Shown in pieces: positions 59,901-64,000 of a DNA stretch of 64,000 bases. The stretch is from Psococerastis gibbosa (Eukaryota > Arthropoda > Insecta > Psocodea > Psocidae), in the NCBI GenBank assembly GCA_963971405.1, contig OZ020484.1:19716001-19780000 (forward strand), read 5' to 3'. A program made the position numbers and the translations under genes. The notes under the pieces were generated by a model. The model was not told the origin of the DNA, made no database searches, and saw nothing but the letters and a program-made list of their open reading frames with translations. Within the stretch, counting starts at the first letter, position 1, and the number at the start of each line of letters is the position of its first letter.

Positions 59901-60423
59901 TTTTTTTCTATTTTCTATTTTACATACTAAAGGATTTTCAAAACTGTCCTCAACTGCAGTGAGCTACTCGATTACAATGCATTTGATGAACTGAGGTTGC
60001 TTAAAAAATATGAATAAATAAATATTGACTTTTTGTTCTATTAGTAAGCCAACGTAGTGGAGTTCGGGCTATAAGGCCCTCTCTTACACTCAACTAGGAT
60101 GACCCGGGACCGCCTGTTTTACATACCCTCCGAAGCATGGCCCCATAATGTAGCAAGTGTGGGACTCGAACCAACAATTTTTCGGGTGAAAGTCAGAGTC
60201 TGTACCACTACTCTACATGTCCTGACACATACTGTGGTGTCGTATAAGGCCAGATATCAATCAATACATACGGTGATAGTAGCATGACGAACAGCCTCCC
60301 CCTCCATAAACCAGGAAATTTTCGCCGGAGGCACGGAACCCCATGCTTCGCATTGAAATTGCTGTGGCCTGCCGGATGAACGGACCGTTCCAATGGACGA
60401 GACGAAGATTCTCTCCGGTTTCA
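30120..60423 (-). CDS. Sidestep-family Ig/FN3 transmembrane protein, 3' part of gene, seven exons
   Basis: Join of 60423-60272, 58690-58546, 54622-54492, 45099-44940, 37923-37618, 31557-31213 and 30838-30120 gives about 651 residues in one open frame with consistent phases. Order: Ig (residues ~1-98), Ig (~99-195), Ig (~196-297), FN3 (~298-412), transmembrane helix (~426-453), cytoplasmic tail (~455-651). Family marks are LTYKPSAEDDGREVTCRAEN in the first Ig, GTLACWASNSIGFQKEPC with VPA at the end of the last Ig, and CSPGDDGGL and LRVFAVNAKGQSEPP in FN3; these match the arthropod sidestep family. Drosophila Sidestep is a muscle-surface ligand for motor-axon guidance recognised by Beat proteins; a similar adhesion role here is inference. 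Sidestep proteins usually have five Ig domains, so Ig1, Ig2 and the signal peptide should lie beyond 64000. The paralogue (side to side-VIII) cannot be told from this portion. Introns run from 374 bp to 9.4 kb. Confidence 0.9.
31213..31557 (-). CDS. Sidestep-like exon, FN3 domain
   Basis: Acceptor TTTTCTTTTAG (to 31558), donor G|GTATGT from 31212. It encodes TPEPPNRCLLGNHSTGG, CSPGDDGGLQQHFLLEA, EPSFLLQGLEPGRNYQLRVF and AVNAKGQSEPPVIIPF. L-x-P-G-x-x-Y-x-L-x-V-x-A-x-N-x-x-G is the FN3 E-F-G strand signature, and the Cys pair (NRC, TCSPG) is typical of the sidestep FN3. It is 345 nt, ending in phase 1, and is followed by a 374-bp intron, the shortest in the gene. Confidence 0.93.
32097..32395. 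repeat. Interior fragment of hAT-like filler repeat
   Basis: CATTTTTCTCCCGGGGGTGA, TAAAATGTGTAAAACCCC and GGGCTCCTCCGGGCTCCCC are the same phrases found inside the hAT-like elements at 18211, 48879 and 50009. No matched termini or duplication are seen, so it is an incomplete copy in the 37617-31558 intron. Confidence 0.6.
32396..33990. other. Intronic stretch, unrecognised
   Basis: Part of the intron between the Ig5 and FN3 exons; no repeat family or internal gene is recognised. Confidence 0.45.
34006..34215 (+). mobile_element. LINE ORF2 C-terminal remnant
   Basis: Open frame to a TAA: CTICHDYLQAHLFRLGLAAS, DQCPLCLSGRMDAAHLLACQ, and a MAVTPRVGVG end. C-x2-C...H-x4-C preceded by LFRLGLA is the zinc-knuckle tail of non-LTR retrotransposon ORF2. 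It is antisense to the host gene, within its intron. It differs from the one at 4317, so a second family is represented. Confidence 0.75.
34216..35269. other. Intronic stretch, unrecognised
   Basis: No recognisable gene or repeat. Confidence 0.4.
35270..35900. repeat. Cluster of incomplete hAT-like copies
   Basis: Two left ends of the form CATTGGCGTAAATAGGGGG (35415, 35817), one right end CTGGGTACGGGACTG (near 35345), and four C homopolymers with TTTCTCCGGAGGAGACCCCC and GCAAAATGCGTAAAACCTC phrases. I could not pair ends or find duplications; nested or recombined copies are likely. Confidence 0.55.
35901..37315. other. Intronic stretch with one dispersed repeat
   Basis: The 36025-36110 segment (CTCGATGCCAACC, CAAGCGA(T/C)AAT, AAGCTGAG) recurs at 37200-37290. 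Otherwise nothing recognised. Confidence 0.5.
37316..37535 (-). mobile_element. SINE-A family, copy 1
   Basis: Read on the minus strand: TGTAGAGTAGTGGTATAGAC (A box), then a GGTTCGAGTCCCACAC-type B box, CTTCGGAAGGCATTTAA, TGAGTGTAAGAGTGGGCT, and an end TTGGCTCAGTAATAGAACAA. It lies 83 bp downstream of the Ig5 exon in transcript direction. Confidence 0.85.
37618..37923 (-). CDS. Sidestep-like exon, complete Ig5
   Basis: Acceptor TTTTCAG (to 37924), donor C|GTAGGT from 37617. A whole Ig domain sits in one 306-nt exon: YSPVCTPTF, HETVRVRCEVRADPRQVKFR with core Trp in FRWTFN, then VEFTPVTDEDFGTLACWASN and SIGFQKEPCVTHLVPA. The D-x-D-F-G-T-L-x-C-W-A-S-N motif followed by IG-x-x-x-EPC is the clearest sidestep signature in the window. 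The codon at the donor is split and completed as Arg; sidestep proteins commonly have Gly in this PAG turn. Confidence 0.95.
37978..38200 (+). mobile_element. SINE-B family, copy 1
   Basis: AGCCCAGTTGGTAAGGAACA (A box) and GGTCGAGGCTCGAGACTGG (B-box-like), then AAAAAATTTCTCCTTAG and GTCCACCCAACCCGAATGAG. It matches 43085-43310 on the other strand. A tRNA-derived SINE is the best reading. Confidence 0.7.
38201..39069. other. Intronic stretch, unrecognised
   Basis: No recognised gene or repeat. Confidence 0.4.
39070..39150. repeat. 13-bp tandem repeat
   Basis: AGGTAAGTTACTT repeats exactly at 39070, 39083 and 39096, with decayed units to about 39145. Each unit contains GGTAAGT, a splice-donor-like string on the plus strand, antisense to the host gene. 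Confidence 0.9.
39193..39459 (+). mobile_element. LINE ORF2 C-terminal remnant (RTE/CR1-like)
   Basis: Reads TRGARWIGHLLRHDNIVSCV, IEGTMEGVNRRGRPRNEYL, one in-frame TAA, then QVKHDLGITSYVELKRACQN and HGDWRHRCNMLLPTSHHP to a TGA. RWIGHxLRHD ... IEGxxEGxxxRGRPR ... GDWR is the classic terminal segment of many arthropod LINE ORF2 proteins. A single stop breaks it. It lies antisense in the Ig4-Ig5 intron. Confidence 0.8.
39460..41864. other. Intronic stretch, unrecognised
   Basis: The longest open frame (142 codons, minus, 41141-41569) has no domain, splice context or composition that would support a gene. A short palindrome (about 40926-40965, ATCTTTTGGTAT / ATACCAAAAGAT) is present. Confidence 0.45.
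41865..42264. mobile_element. 400-bp foldback MITE, near-identical to 14233-14618
   Basis: TAAGGCGCCCATTCCACCG at the left and CGGTGGAATGGGCGCCTA at the right; arms run through GGTGACGTGGTAGCAGACAT and GCATTGCAGAATGCAAATGA to about 195 bp. The two frames that look like a repeated peptide (ARAIYKNGDVVADIQDLGG on both strands) are simply the two arms. It retains about 20 bp lost from the 14233 copy. Confidence 0.92.
42408..42620 (-). mobile_element. SINE-A family, copy 2
   Basis: Minus strand: GAGTATGTTATAGACTC region (A box damaged), GGTTCGAGTCCCACACTT, GTAAGAGATGGCTTTATAGC, GGCTTGGTAATAGAACAAAA. It lies directly beside an R1 fragment. Confidence 0.85.
42654..42806 (-). repeat. R1 repeat, terminal fragment
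   Basis: Minus-strand reading matches the first ~150 bp of R1: TTATACGTTGTATAAGGGAA, GCTTTGTGATGGTC, AACGGATTTACACGTTT, then a short TGTC run. The rest is missing. Confidence 0.8.
42984..43019. repeat. 36-bp poly-A tract
   Basis: Uninterrupted A run. No retrotransposon body is recognisable upstream. Confidence 0.9.
43085..43312 (-). mobile_element. SINE-B family, copy 2
   Basis: Minus strand: AGTCCAGTTGGTAGAGAACT (A box), AGCTCGAAGATCGAGACTTG (B-box-like), AATTTTTTTTTGCCTGG, GGTCCACCCAACCCTAATAA. It shares the order of blocks with 37978-38200 and extends further at the 3' end. Confidence 0.7.
43313..44939. other. Intronic stretch, unrecognised
   Basis: No repeat family or internal gene is recognised. 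The open frame at 44718-45023 is partly antisense-frame shadow of the Ig4 exon. Confidence 0.45.
44940..45099 (-). CDS. Sidestep-like exon, second half of Ig4
   Basis: Acceptor TTCTAG (to 45100), donor T|GTGAGT from 44939. It encodes ELYLNHDESKGVIMEGRGLR, then LVNLSNEQGGEYSCAARNDE and GEARSLPVTLRVQ. E-x-G-G-E-Y-S-C is the tyrosine corner with the F-strand Cys, and the GEARSLPVTLRVQ end is the G strand before the next Ig. It joins the previous exon in phase 0 to give ISWFHG-ELYLN, the expected C to C' region. Confidence 0.92.
45470..45576. mobile_element. 107-bp inverted-repeat MITE
   Basis: TAAGGCGGGGTTTCCACCGA and its near complement TCGGTGGAAACCCCGCTTA form arms of about 35 bp (ACGT(T/C)AATAGTGATAG follows). 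Small loop. Same termini style as 1392-1532 and 14233-14618. Confidence 0.88.
45896..46117. mobile_element. Half copy of the 14233/41865 MITE
   Basis: Starts inside the element at TTGCAGAATGCAAATGACAT and ends ATGAGAGGTCGGTGGAATAC CCGCCTTA. The outer left arm is missing and the outer right arm is short, so it may be a recombined or shorter subfamily. Confidence 0.8.
46566..46692. repeat. Small inverted repeat next to a SINE-C head
   Basis: Left CGACCACGTTAGAATGACAC and TTGGAACACTT; right AGGTGTTCCAAGTGCCATCC and CGTGGTCGATAGT. Imperfect arms of about 37 bp. The SINE-C head (46535-46565) abuts it. Confidence 0.65.
47033..47253. mobile_element. 221-bp foldback MITE
   Basis: Left GTCTAGTATCAAAGTCGCCA and TTTTTGACCAATTTTTCAGA, CCGCAAAACCTGTAAATACA; right is the complement with very few mismatches. 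Arms about 90 bp, loop about 40 bp. The right side contains a minus-strand frame that is arm sequence only. Confidence 0.88.
47851..48251. mobile_element. 401-bp foldback MITE (TAAGAGGACATGCTACG ends)
   Basis: Termini TAAGAGGACATGCTACGTAG and CTACGTAGCATGTCCTCTTA are exact complements, and the palindrome continues with mismatches for most of its length. Other copies: 27471-27840 (diverged) and 54945-55091 (right half). Confidence 0.92.
48605..48690. repeat. Solo fragment of the 16624 outer foldback
   Basis: GGGTTAAAAATGGAAGCAAA, TAGCACTTTCCATTCCAAAA and TTATCTTGTTTACATTTTTA match the core at 16945-17025. The GGACC termini are absent. Confidence 0.6.
48879..49208. mobile_element. hAT-like short element, 330 bp
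   Basis: Perfect 8-bp duplication ATATCATG (48871-48878, 49209-49216). Ends CAGAGGCGGTCCC and complement of CAGAGGCGGACGC. Inside are two similar units, each with CCCCCGGG(G)GGAGAAA, GTGAGGTTTT(A/G)CGCA and TTTTGAG. Confidence 0.92.
50009..50962. mobile_element. hAT-like element, 954 bp, longest of the group
   Basis: Perfect 8-bp duplication ATTATAGC (50001-50008, 50963-50970). Ends CAGTGGCGTAAATAAC and complement of CAGTAGCGTAAATAAC. The interior has several tandem-like units of about 130 bp carrying AAAATGCGTAAAACCCC, CTATTTCAGG and a GGGGGAGACC / CCCGAGCCC pair. No open frame of transposase size. Confidence 0.92.
51867..52726 (-). repeat. R1 interspersed repeat, copy 3
   Basis: Reverse orientation relative to copies 1 and 2. 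It has the distal CGAGTTCACTCG hairpin (51878-51889), a 12-G run, the interior blocks, a GACAGACAGACCGACC run (52561-52600) and the GGAAAGCTTTGTGATGG end. The 15-bp inner inverted repeat is complete at both ends (TGCTTTCCAATTTAT near 51894, ATAAATTGGAAAGCA near 52711). Confidence 0.85.
52727..53861. other. Intronic stretch, unrecognised
   Basis: Nothing recognised. Confidence 0.4.
53862..53938. repeat. AT microsatellite
   Basis: (AT)n broken by TAATATA; self-complementary; in the Ig4 intron. Confidence 0.9.
54048..54324. mobile_element. hAT-like short element, 277 bp
   Basis: Ends CAGGGGCGTAAAG and complement of CAGAGGCGTAAAG. Flanks ATTACAAT and TTTACAAG agree at 6 of 8. A G run faces a C run near the left end. 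It inserted about 165 bp past the donor of the Ig4 first-half exon. Confidence 0.78.
54492..54622 (-). CDS. Sidestep-like exon, first half of Ig4
   Basis: Acceptor TTCTTTAG (to 54623), donor GGG|GTAAGT from 54491. It encodes YRPLVSVRQEPGSD, then LKEGDEVSFACKIMANPDVS and HISWFHG. The Cys and Trp are the B- and C-strand residues of an Ig domain, and KEGDxVxFxC followed by ANP is typical of sidestep Ig4. The Tyr codon is split with the previous exon. It is 131 nt, ending in phase 0. A poly-C tract (54420-54433) lies about 60 bp into the following intron. Confidence 0.9.
54945..55091. mobile_element. Half copy of the 47851 MITE
   Basis: ATGATGCATGAAGTA, TCTTCTACAAC, TTAATTAAATAAAAAATAAG and GTACACTCTTA correspond to the right half of the intact element. 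The left arm is missing. Confidence 0.75.
55092..56503. other. Intronic stretch, unrecognised
   Basis: The overlapping minus frames at 55294-55536 have no recognised domain. GGAGGGGGG and GGGGTGAGGGG tracts at 55200-55290 are purine-rich. No repeat assigned. Confidence 0.45.
56504..57125 (+). mobile_element. PIF/Harbinger transposon, internally deleted, 622 bp
   Basis: TAA target duplication on both sides (56501-56503, 57126-57128). Termini AGCCCCGTCCAGACGCTCCG and the complement of AGCTTCGTCCAGACGCTCCG continue to GTTTTGCACAACGTTTT. Inside is a transposase N-terminal remnant: ATG at 56652 (MEEVLLWSIFACCIV), an A-run frameshift region, LLRELRDEPNDWRNYLRMDM, a stop, then LLELVTPHIKKENTCMRAAI and SPHERLTASLRR. 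This matches the region before the DDE nuclease in Harbinger transposases (LRxE...NYLRM...L..L..P.I.K.DT.MR.AISP.ERL). The nuclease is deleted, so the copy cannot move itself. Directly repeated GCGCAGTTTT motifs lie near both ends. Confidence 0.95.
57262..57494 (+). mobile_element. SINE-A family, copy 3 (plus strand)
   Basis: TGTAGAGTAGTGGTACGGAC (A box), GTTGGTTCTAGTCCCACAC (B box), TTCGGAGGGCATGTAAAG, GTGTAAGAGGGCTTTATAGC, GGCTTAGTAATAGAACAAAA, then (ATTT)n. Only copy of the five on the plus strand, and only one showing the simple-repeat tail clearly. Confidence 0.88.
57495..58237. other. Intronic stretch, unrecognised
   Basis: Nothing recognised. Confidence 0.4.
58238..58412 (-). mobile_element. 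SINE-A family, copy 4, rearranged
   Basis: Minus strand retains GTGTTAGAGAGGGCTTTATA and CTTGCTACATTTTCTGGCC with GAGTCCCACACTT, but the A-box side is shortened and a CTCTCCTCTCC stretch replaces part of the body. It ends about 134 bp from the Ig3 second-half exon. Confidence 0.75.
58546..58690 (-). CDS. Sidestep-like exon, second half of Ig3
   Basis: Acceptor TTAG at 58692-58691, donor GTAAGT from 58545. It encodes SEENNDSTVGVLTYKP, then SAEDDGREVTCRAENPRFPG and IEKSMTISVH. The D-x-G-x-x-x-x-C motif is the tyrosine-corner and F-strand Cys region (Arg-Glu replaces the usual Tyr region), and TCRAENP is a sidestep hallmark. It is 145 nt, ending in phase 1. It is too short and methionine-poor to appear as an ATG-started ORF. 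Confidence 0.9.
58955..59005. repeat. Isolated R1 terminal hairpin
   Basis: GTCCGAGTTTACTCGAACAT and GCTTTCAATTTTTCAAAG match the distal end of R1 (51873-51910) without the rest of the element. Confidence 0.65.
59760..59915 (+). mobile_element. Possible LINE 3' UTR stub
   Basis: GGGCTACGACTGTGGGATGT followed by AATAAA and T-rich sequence, with a (GTT)n run at 59821-59840, resembles a LINE 3' end, but no second copy is present here. Confidence 0.3.
60008..60231 (-). mobile_element. SINE-A family, copy 5
   Basis: Minus strand: GACATGTAGAGTAGTGGTAC (A box), TTGGTTCGAGTCCCACAC (B box), CTTCGGAGGGTATGTAAAAC, GTGTAAGAGAGGGCCTTATA, AATAGAACAAAAAGTCAATA. Best-preserved head. It sits 41 bp inside the intron after the Ig3 first-half exon. 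Confidence 0.9.
60272..60423 (-). CDS. Sidestep-like exon, first half of Ig3
   Basis: The exon starts after a CATAG acceptor (60425-60424) and ends at a GTATGT donor (60271 down). It opens with two bases of a split codon, then VKPERIFVSSIGTV and RPQQFQCEAWGSVPPAKISW. The Cys is the B-strand Cys of an Ig fold and the Trp of ISWF is the core C-strand Trp; GSVPPAKISW matches the sidestep Ig3 pattern. It ends in phase 0. The reading frame is not the longest one in this stretch, so simple ORF calling misses it. A SINE begins 41 bp beyond the donor. Confidence 0.85.
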
Positions 60424-60729
60424 CTATGAATGGAAAATAAAAAACATATATAATTTAATTAGTACACCAATTCAATACAAAGTACCAGTTGGATGATATT
60501 TTGCGCATCGCGTGTTTGAATTTTTGTTGATGTTTACATTAATTATTGGAAAATATAGCCTACTTTAGAACAGAAAATGCCTACTTTTTAGAGTTTCCGT
60601 AATAGATACCTATATGTATTTATTAAGGAACAGAATAAAAAATTTCCCCACTGGAGAAAAAGGTTGCCAACCGCTGGGTTTGAGCCAGCTCATACATGCT
60701 TTCCTATTTATGCAAATAGTAGATACAGG

Positions 60730-60921
60730 CATGGCCGTGCCCAAGGGGGTGGTCCACCCCCCGAAATAATTTTTTTAAGTGTAAACCTGTCTTTTTTGAA
60801 GAATTGGAATAAATTTATTTGAGTTTGAACACTGGATATAATGGATGAATTTAATTAATAAATTGCGTAAAAAAATTTTGGACCCCCCCCCCCTCGAAAT
60901 CGAAATCTGGGCACGGCCTTG
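60730..60921. mobile_element. hAT-like short element, 192 bp
   Basis: Perfect 8-bp duplication GATACAGG (60722-60729, 60922-60929). Ends CATGGCCGTGCCC and complement of CAAGGCCGTGCCC. CCCCCCGAAAT-type blocks near both ends. It is upstream of the first visible exon. Confidence 0.9.
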
Positions 60922-60929
60922 GATACAGG

Positions 60930-61358
60930 ATTTACTAATGTGGTTTTTCTGCTAATACAAGTTTACCCGTCCCTAAGCACTAGTTTTCACGTTAAAGCTA
61001 TTGAATGAAGTTATTTAGTTTTCTTAATTTATTTCAGTTTTCTTAAAAACCCAATACCTGTCTGGGTATGCAATTTGAAGGGCTTTGTTCTTTGCTCTAT
61101 TTAACGCCCCAATCATCTAAACTTAAGACATCGATTGACCTCTTGCAAGGTCAAATTAATTAAATTTTATGAAATATTACGCAATTCCTATGAGCGATTC
61201 TTATATGGATATTATTGGTCCAGTAATATTGTAGTAGATTTCTTTAAAACTTCCACAGTCATTAAAATTCATCGGTGAGTCCATGGAATTTTGTCTACAG
61301 TAGCATTGTTTTAGGAAGTTATTTTCCAAACTTACAGTAGTAATTTTTTTATATTGTT
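60930..61358. other. Unrecognised stretch
   Basis: Nothing recognised. Confidence 0.4.
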
Positions 61359-61366
61359 ACTGGCAT

Positions 61367-61538
61367 CAAGGCCGTAGCCAAGGGGGGTTCATGAAGGGTT
61401 CAACCCCCCCCCCCCGGAATTAAATGGTTTGATACTAGAAGAATCGGATATTGAGAGGGAAAATGAAAACCACTATGTAATAATCAATGAAATTTCTAAC
61501 CCCCCCCCCCCCCGAAAAAAATCCTGGCTACGCCCTTG
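61367..61538. mobile_element. hAT-like short element, 172 bp
   Basis: Ends CAAGGCCGTAGCCA and complement of CAAGGGCGTAGCCA. Flanks ACTGGCAT and ACTTGCAT agree at 7 of 8. Very similar to 23313-23478 (GGGGGGTTCATG, GAATCGGAT, AATGAAATTTC in both). Confidence 0.88.
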
Positions 61539-61546
61539 ACTTGCAT

Positions 61547-63799
61547 GTTGAGCTGAGCCAATAAAGATGACATGGACATTACAAAATTGGTCTCGGACTG
61601 TCCCATGCTTAACCTGCAGCACCCATTTTGTCTCAAATCAGGGGGCCACAGGGGGCACTACCCCTGAAACCAAGTTACACAACGCGCATCGGTAATAGTT
61701 TACCGATAAATTCTGAATTCCTGTGCGGTGCCCCTATCACCATCAGATAAATTCTTTCGTGAATGAAAGTAAACCTCCTCGAGGAGTTTCAGGTATTTTC
61801 TTCACGGACATGGGTGAGAAAGGTAGACCATAATGCGATATGTTGTGAAGGTCAGCTATACGTGAAACCTCAGTGAATAGGTTTAAAGCTCCCGCTTATA
61901 TCTCACCCTTCGGACAGGTTCGGAAATAGATTTTTCTATTATGTCGGTTGTGCGCTCATTCAAACGTTAAATTGAAAACGTAACGTGAGACATAGGGGTG
62001 CTACCTTCCCCTGGGCTCATCCCCATGCCATTCCAATACGCCCCATCCCTCTCTTTGGCAAAATTACAAGCTACAGCTGCACCAGTTTCAATTACTAGCA
62101 CATGAACTAATCCCACACATTAACTAATTGTTGCAAAAAATTGATTTAATGCACTGAGAAAGAAAAGTAGCTTGCCACAAGACATATGGTATCTCCCGAA
62201 GTGACAAGCTACTGTCTTTTCTTATTTCCAGAAAGTGGAGTTGCTTGGAGAGAAGCCGCTTGGGCTAAGACTTTCATGTCAGCACTCCTTACCGTTTATA
62301 GCTTAATGCTCCTGGTTCTTGTAAACAGCAAATTCCACTTTTCCGGTGTCTATCCTGCGTTTTTAAATTTTAAGTGCGTAACTAAAGCAAGACTCCTCAA
62401 CTTCTTGGCGATTGAACAGAGAGCAGAAAGGTATTATTATTAATGGAGATTTTATGGATGTAGACCTTCTCCCCCCCCCCCTTAGCTATGCTGGAACCGC
62501 TTCTCAGCTCTACTTCATGATAGCCGTGTCGTTTTCTGCTGTTAAAGTTGGTTAAGGTCTTGCGGCTCAAGATGAGCCATGCCAACTCCTTATCATGGAC
62601 GTCGTAAACTTAACTTGTAGTGAACCCATTGAACCTAACCCACGGTTTTGATTATGAAATTGGTGAATTGGTCATTGGCAATTACATAAAGAAGCTTAGG
62701 TCAAGACACTTGCCAAAACGTTGTCTTGCCTGAAGAATTGTGCAGCTCAAGACTTTGTCTACAACAATATGCAATACCGGAGCGGTTTCTTGTGCTAAGC
62801 AAAAGCCGCTCAAGACACTGGGTTTGTTACGGTTTTTCAGTGAAAGTGGGGAAAAGGCTGTTAAAAATAATTGTTCCATTCACTGTACTGTATGTGAGAG
62901 TAAACAGACGGAATAAAAATACTATTTCACGATGTGCAACTTGAAAATGATTTTTCCTCCATGATTTTCTTGTTCGTCTTGATGTTTCGGCAAAGGCTCC
63001 AAATCCATTCAGTCCATACACTTTCATCATTAAAAGGTTATTTCGACTGAAGGGCTCCCTTCCCCCTCCCCTTCTCAGCTCCAGAGGGGATGACAATTGT
63101 GTCGTTCACGGCTCAAGAGTTAGAGAAACATTATTTTTGAAAACGTCAAACGCATATGTGTAATTCGCCATTTCGATAAATTACATTTCCTGACCTTTAC
63201 GTGAGTTAGGAAAGAAAAAGTTGCATTACATTCCAAATACAGTCAACAACATGACATTAACATCGAGGTAATTTGAAAATGGAGAGTAATAGTTTGGAAT
63301 CCTCGTATGTAAACTTATGAAAAATATAATAAAAATAAAATGTACTAAGAAACTGTTGGGCTGACGATTGCCTTCAATTTCATAATAATGATTCACTCTG
63401 GACAGCCAGGTCTAAAGGTAAAACACGTGTGTACCAGTGTATACCTATAACCTGCGATCATCAATTACTGTGCGTCATTATTAGCCAATCAGAGTGCTAG
63501 TTACATGTCTTTTAGACTAGACTACTCATGGGTAGGCCTCCTAAATTGATAAAAGACTTGTAAAGGTGACTTAGAGGGCAATTACCAGACAATTCCCAAA
63601 GACGATGAAGATAGAGAGAGCTGTTGCAAGATGCGATTAGGATTAGTGTATTTACAGTATATTATAATAAATTGTATATTTTTAATTAAGTTCTTTTATT
63701 GTGTGCATCGTCCAATAAGGTCATGTTATATGCCATAACACAAAACAATAGTATTTGTAGCACAGTAAGTAAAGTAAAACACTATAGTGTAGCACTATC
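61547..63799. other. Unrecognised right flank
   Basis: I looked for the expected Ig2 exon of the sidestep-like gene on the minus strand and saw none. The open frames at 62186-62443 and 62827-63096 carry no domain. A short C run is at 62471-62481. Confidence 0.45.
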
Positions 63800-63935
63800 G
63801 ACTACGATGGCAAGGTGGTAGCGGGCTTGAACTTGTGCCAGTGAGACATGTCGTAACACAGGTACAGAGGTGACTGAAGTGGTCAATCGGATACATTCAT
63901 TAAATCGTTATTATGCGATGAACCTTTTATAGTGA
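63800..63935 (+). repeat. SINE-like dispersed repeat, copy 2
   Basis: GATGGCAAGGTGGTAGCGGG, CATGTCGTAACACAGGTACA, GAGGTGACTGAAGTGGTCAA, TCGGATACATTCATTAAATC; same blocks as 10299-10450. Confidence 0.45.
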
Positions 63936-64000
63936 AAAAAAATTTAAAGAAAGTACTAGGCTTTGTAGTAGTTAAAATGTACAATACTATAGTATGACAC

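Noticed and set aside
60208-60393. Minus-strand frame MERSVHPAGH...
   Set aside because: Wrong frame over the Ig3 exon; the frame with the Ig Cys and Trp and correct splice sites is a different one.

Overview
This window looks like part of a large, repeat-rich arthropod nuclear genome, most likely an insect. It is AT-rich, intron-bearing and dense in short transposable elements, with no bacterial-type gene order. The main support for an arthropod is a multi-exon gene on the minus strand whose exons encode consecutive immunoglobulin (Ig) domains, a fibronectin type III (FN3) domain, one transmembrane helix and a cytoplasmic tail, with motifs of the sidestep family of neuronal cell-surface proteins. 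The species cannot be identified from the sequence alone.

The gene. Seven exons read right to left on the minus strand: 60272-60423, 58546-58690, 54492-54622, 44940-45099, 37618-37923, 31213-31557 and 30120-30838. All have AG acceptors, and the six junctions inside the model have GT donors and matching phases. Together they give about 651 residues: three Ig domains (by homology Ig3-Ig5), FN3, transmembrane helix and tail. The 5' part (signal peptide, Ig1, Ig2) is not visible and should lie beyond position 64000. The stop codon overlaps a perfect GTAAGT donor, so an alternative C terminus is possible.

The left 30 kb (1-30119) is the 3' flank of this gene, and I see no intact host gene in it. 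It holds two copies of an R1-type repeat with TGTC runs (288-1210, 4008-4978), a 207-bp tandem satellite (7827-9060), several inverted-repeat MITEs, tRNA-derived SINE heads, and 3' stubs and coding remnants of non-LTR retrotransposons. It also holds small hAT-like elements.

The introns (30839-60271) carry the same families plus further ones: a SINE family with four intronic copies, foldback MITEs with arms of about 90-195 bp, hAT-like elements with 8-bp target duplications, a third R1 copy, and an internally deleted PIF/Harbinger transposon (56504-57125) with exact termini and a TAA duplication. The right flank (60424-64000) holds two more hAT-like elements and otherwise little I recognise.

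The most notable non-genic pattern is the number of very short hAT-like elements with GC-rich ends and C/G homopolymer interiors. Nine have recognisable 8-bp duplications, five of them perfect. Also notable are several unrelated inverted-repeat families that share a TAAGGCGG / TTCCAC terminal motif.
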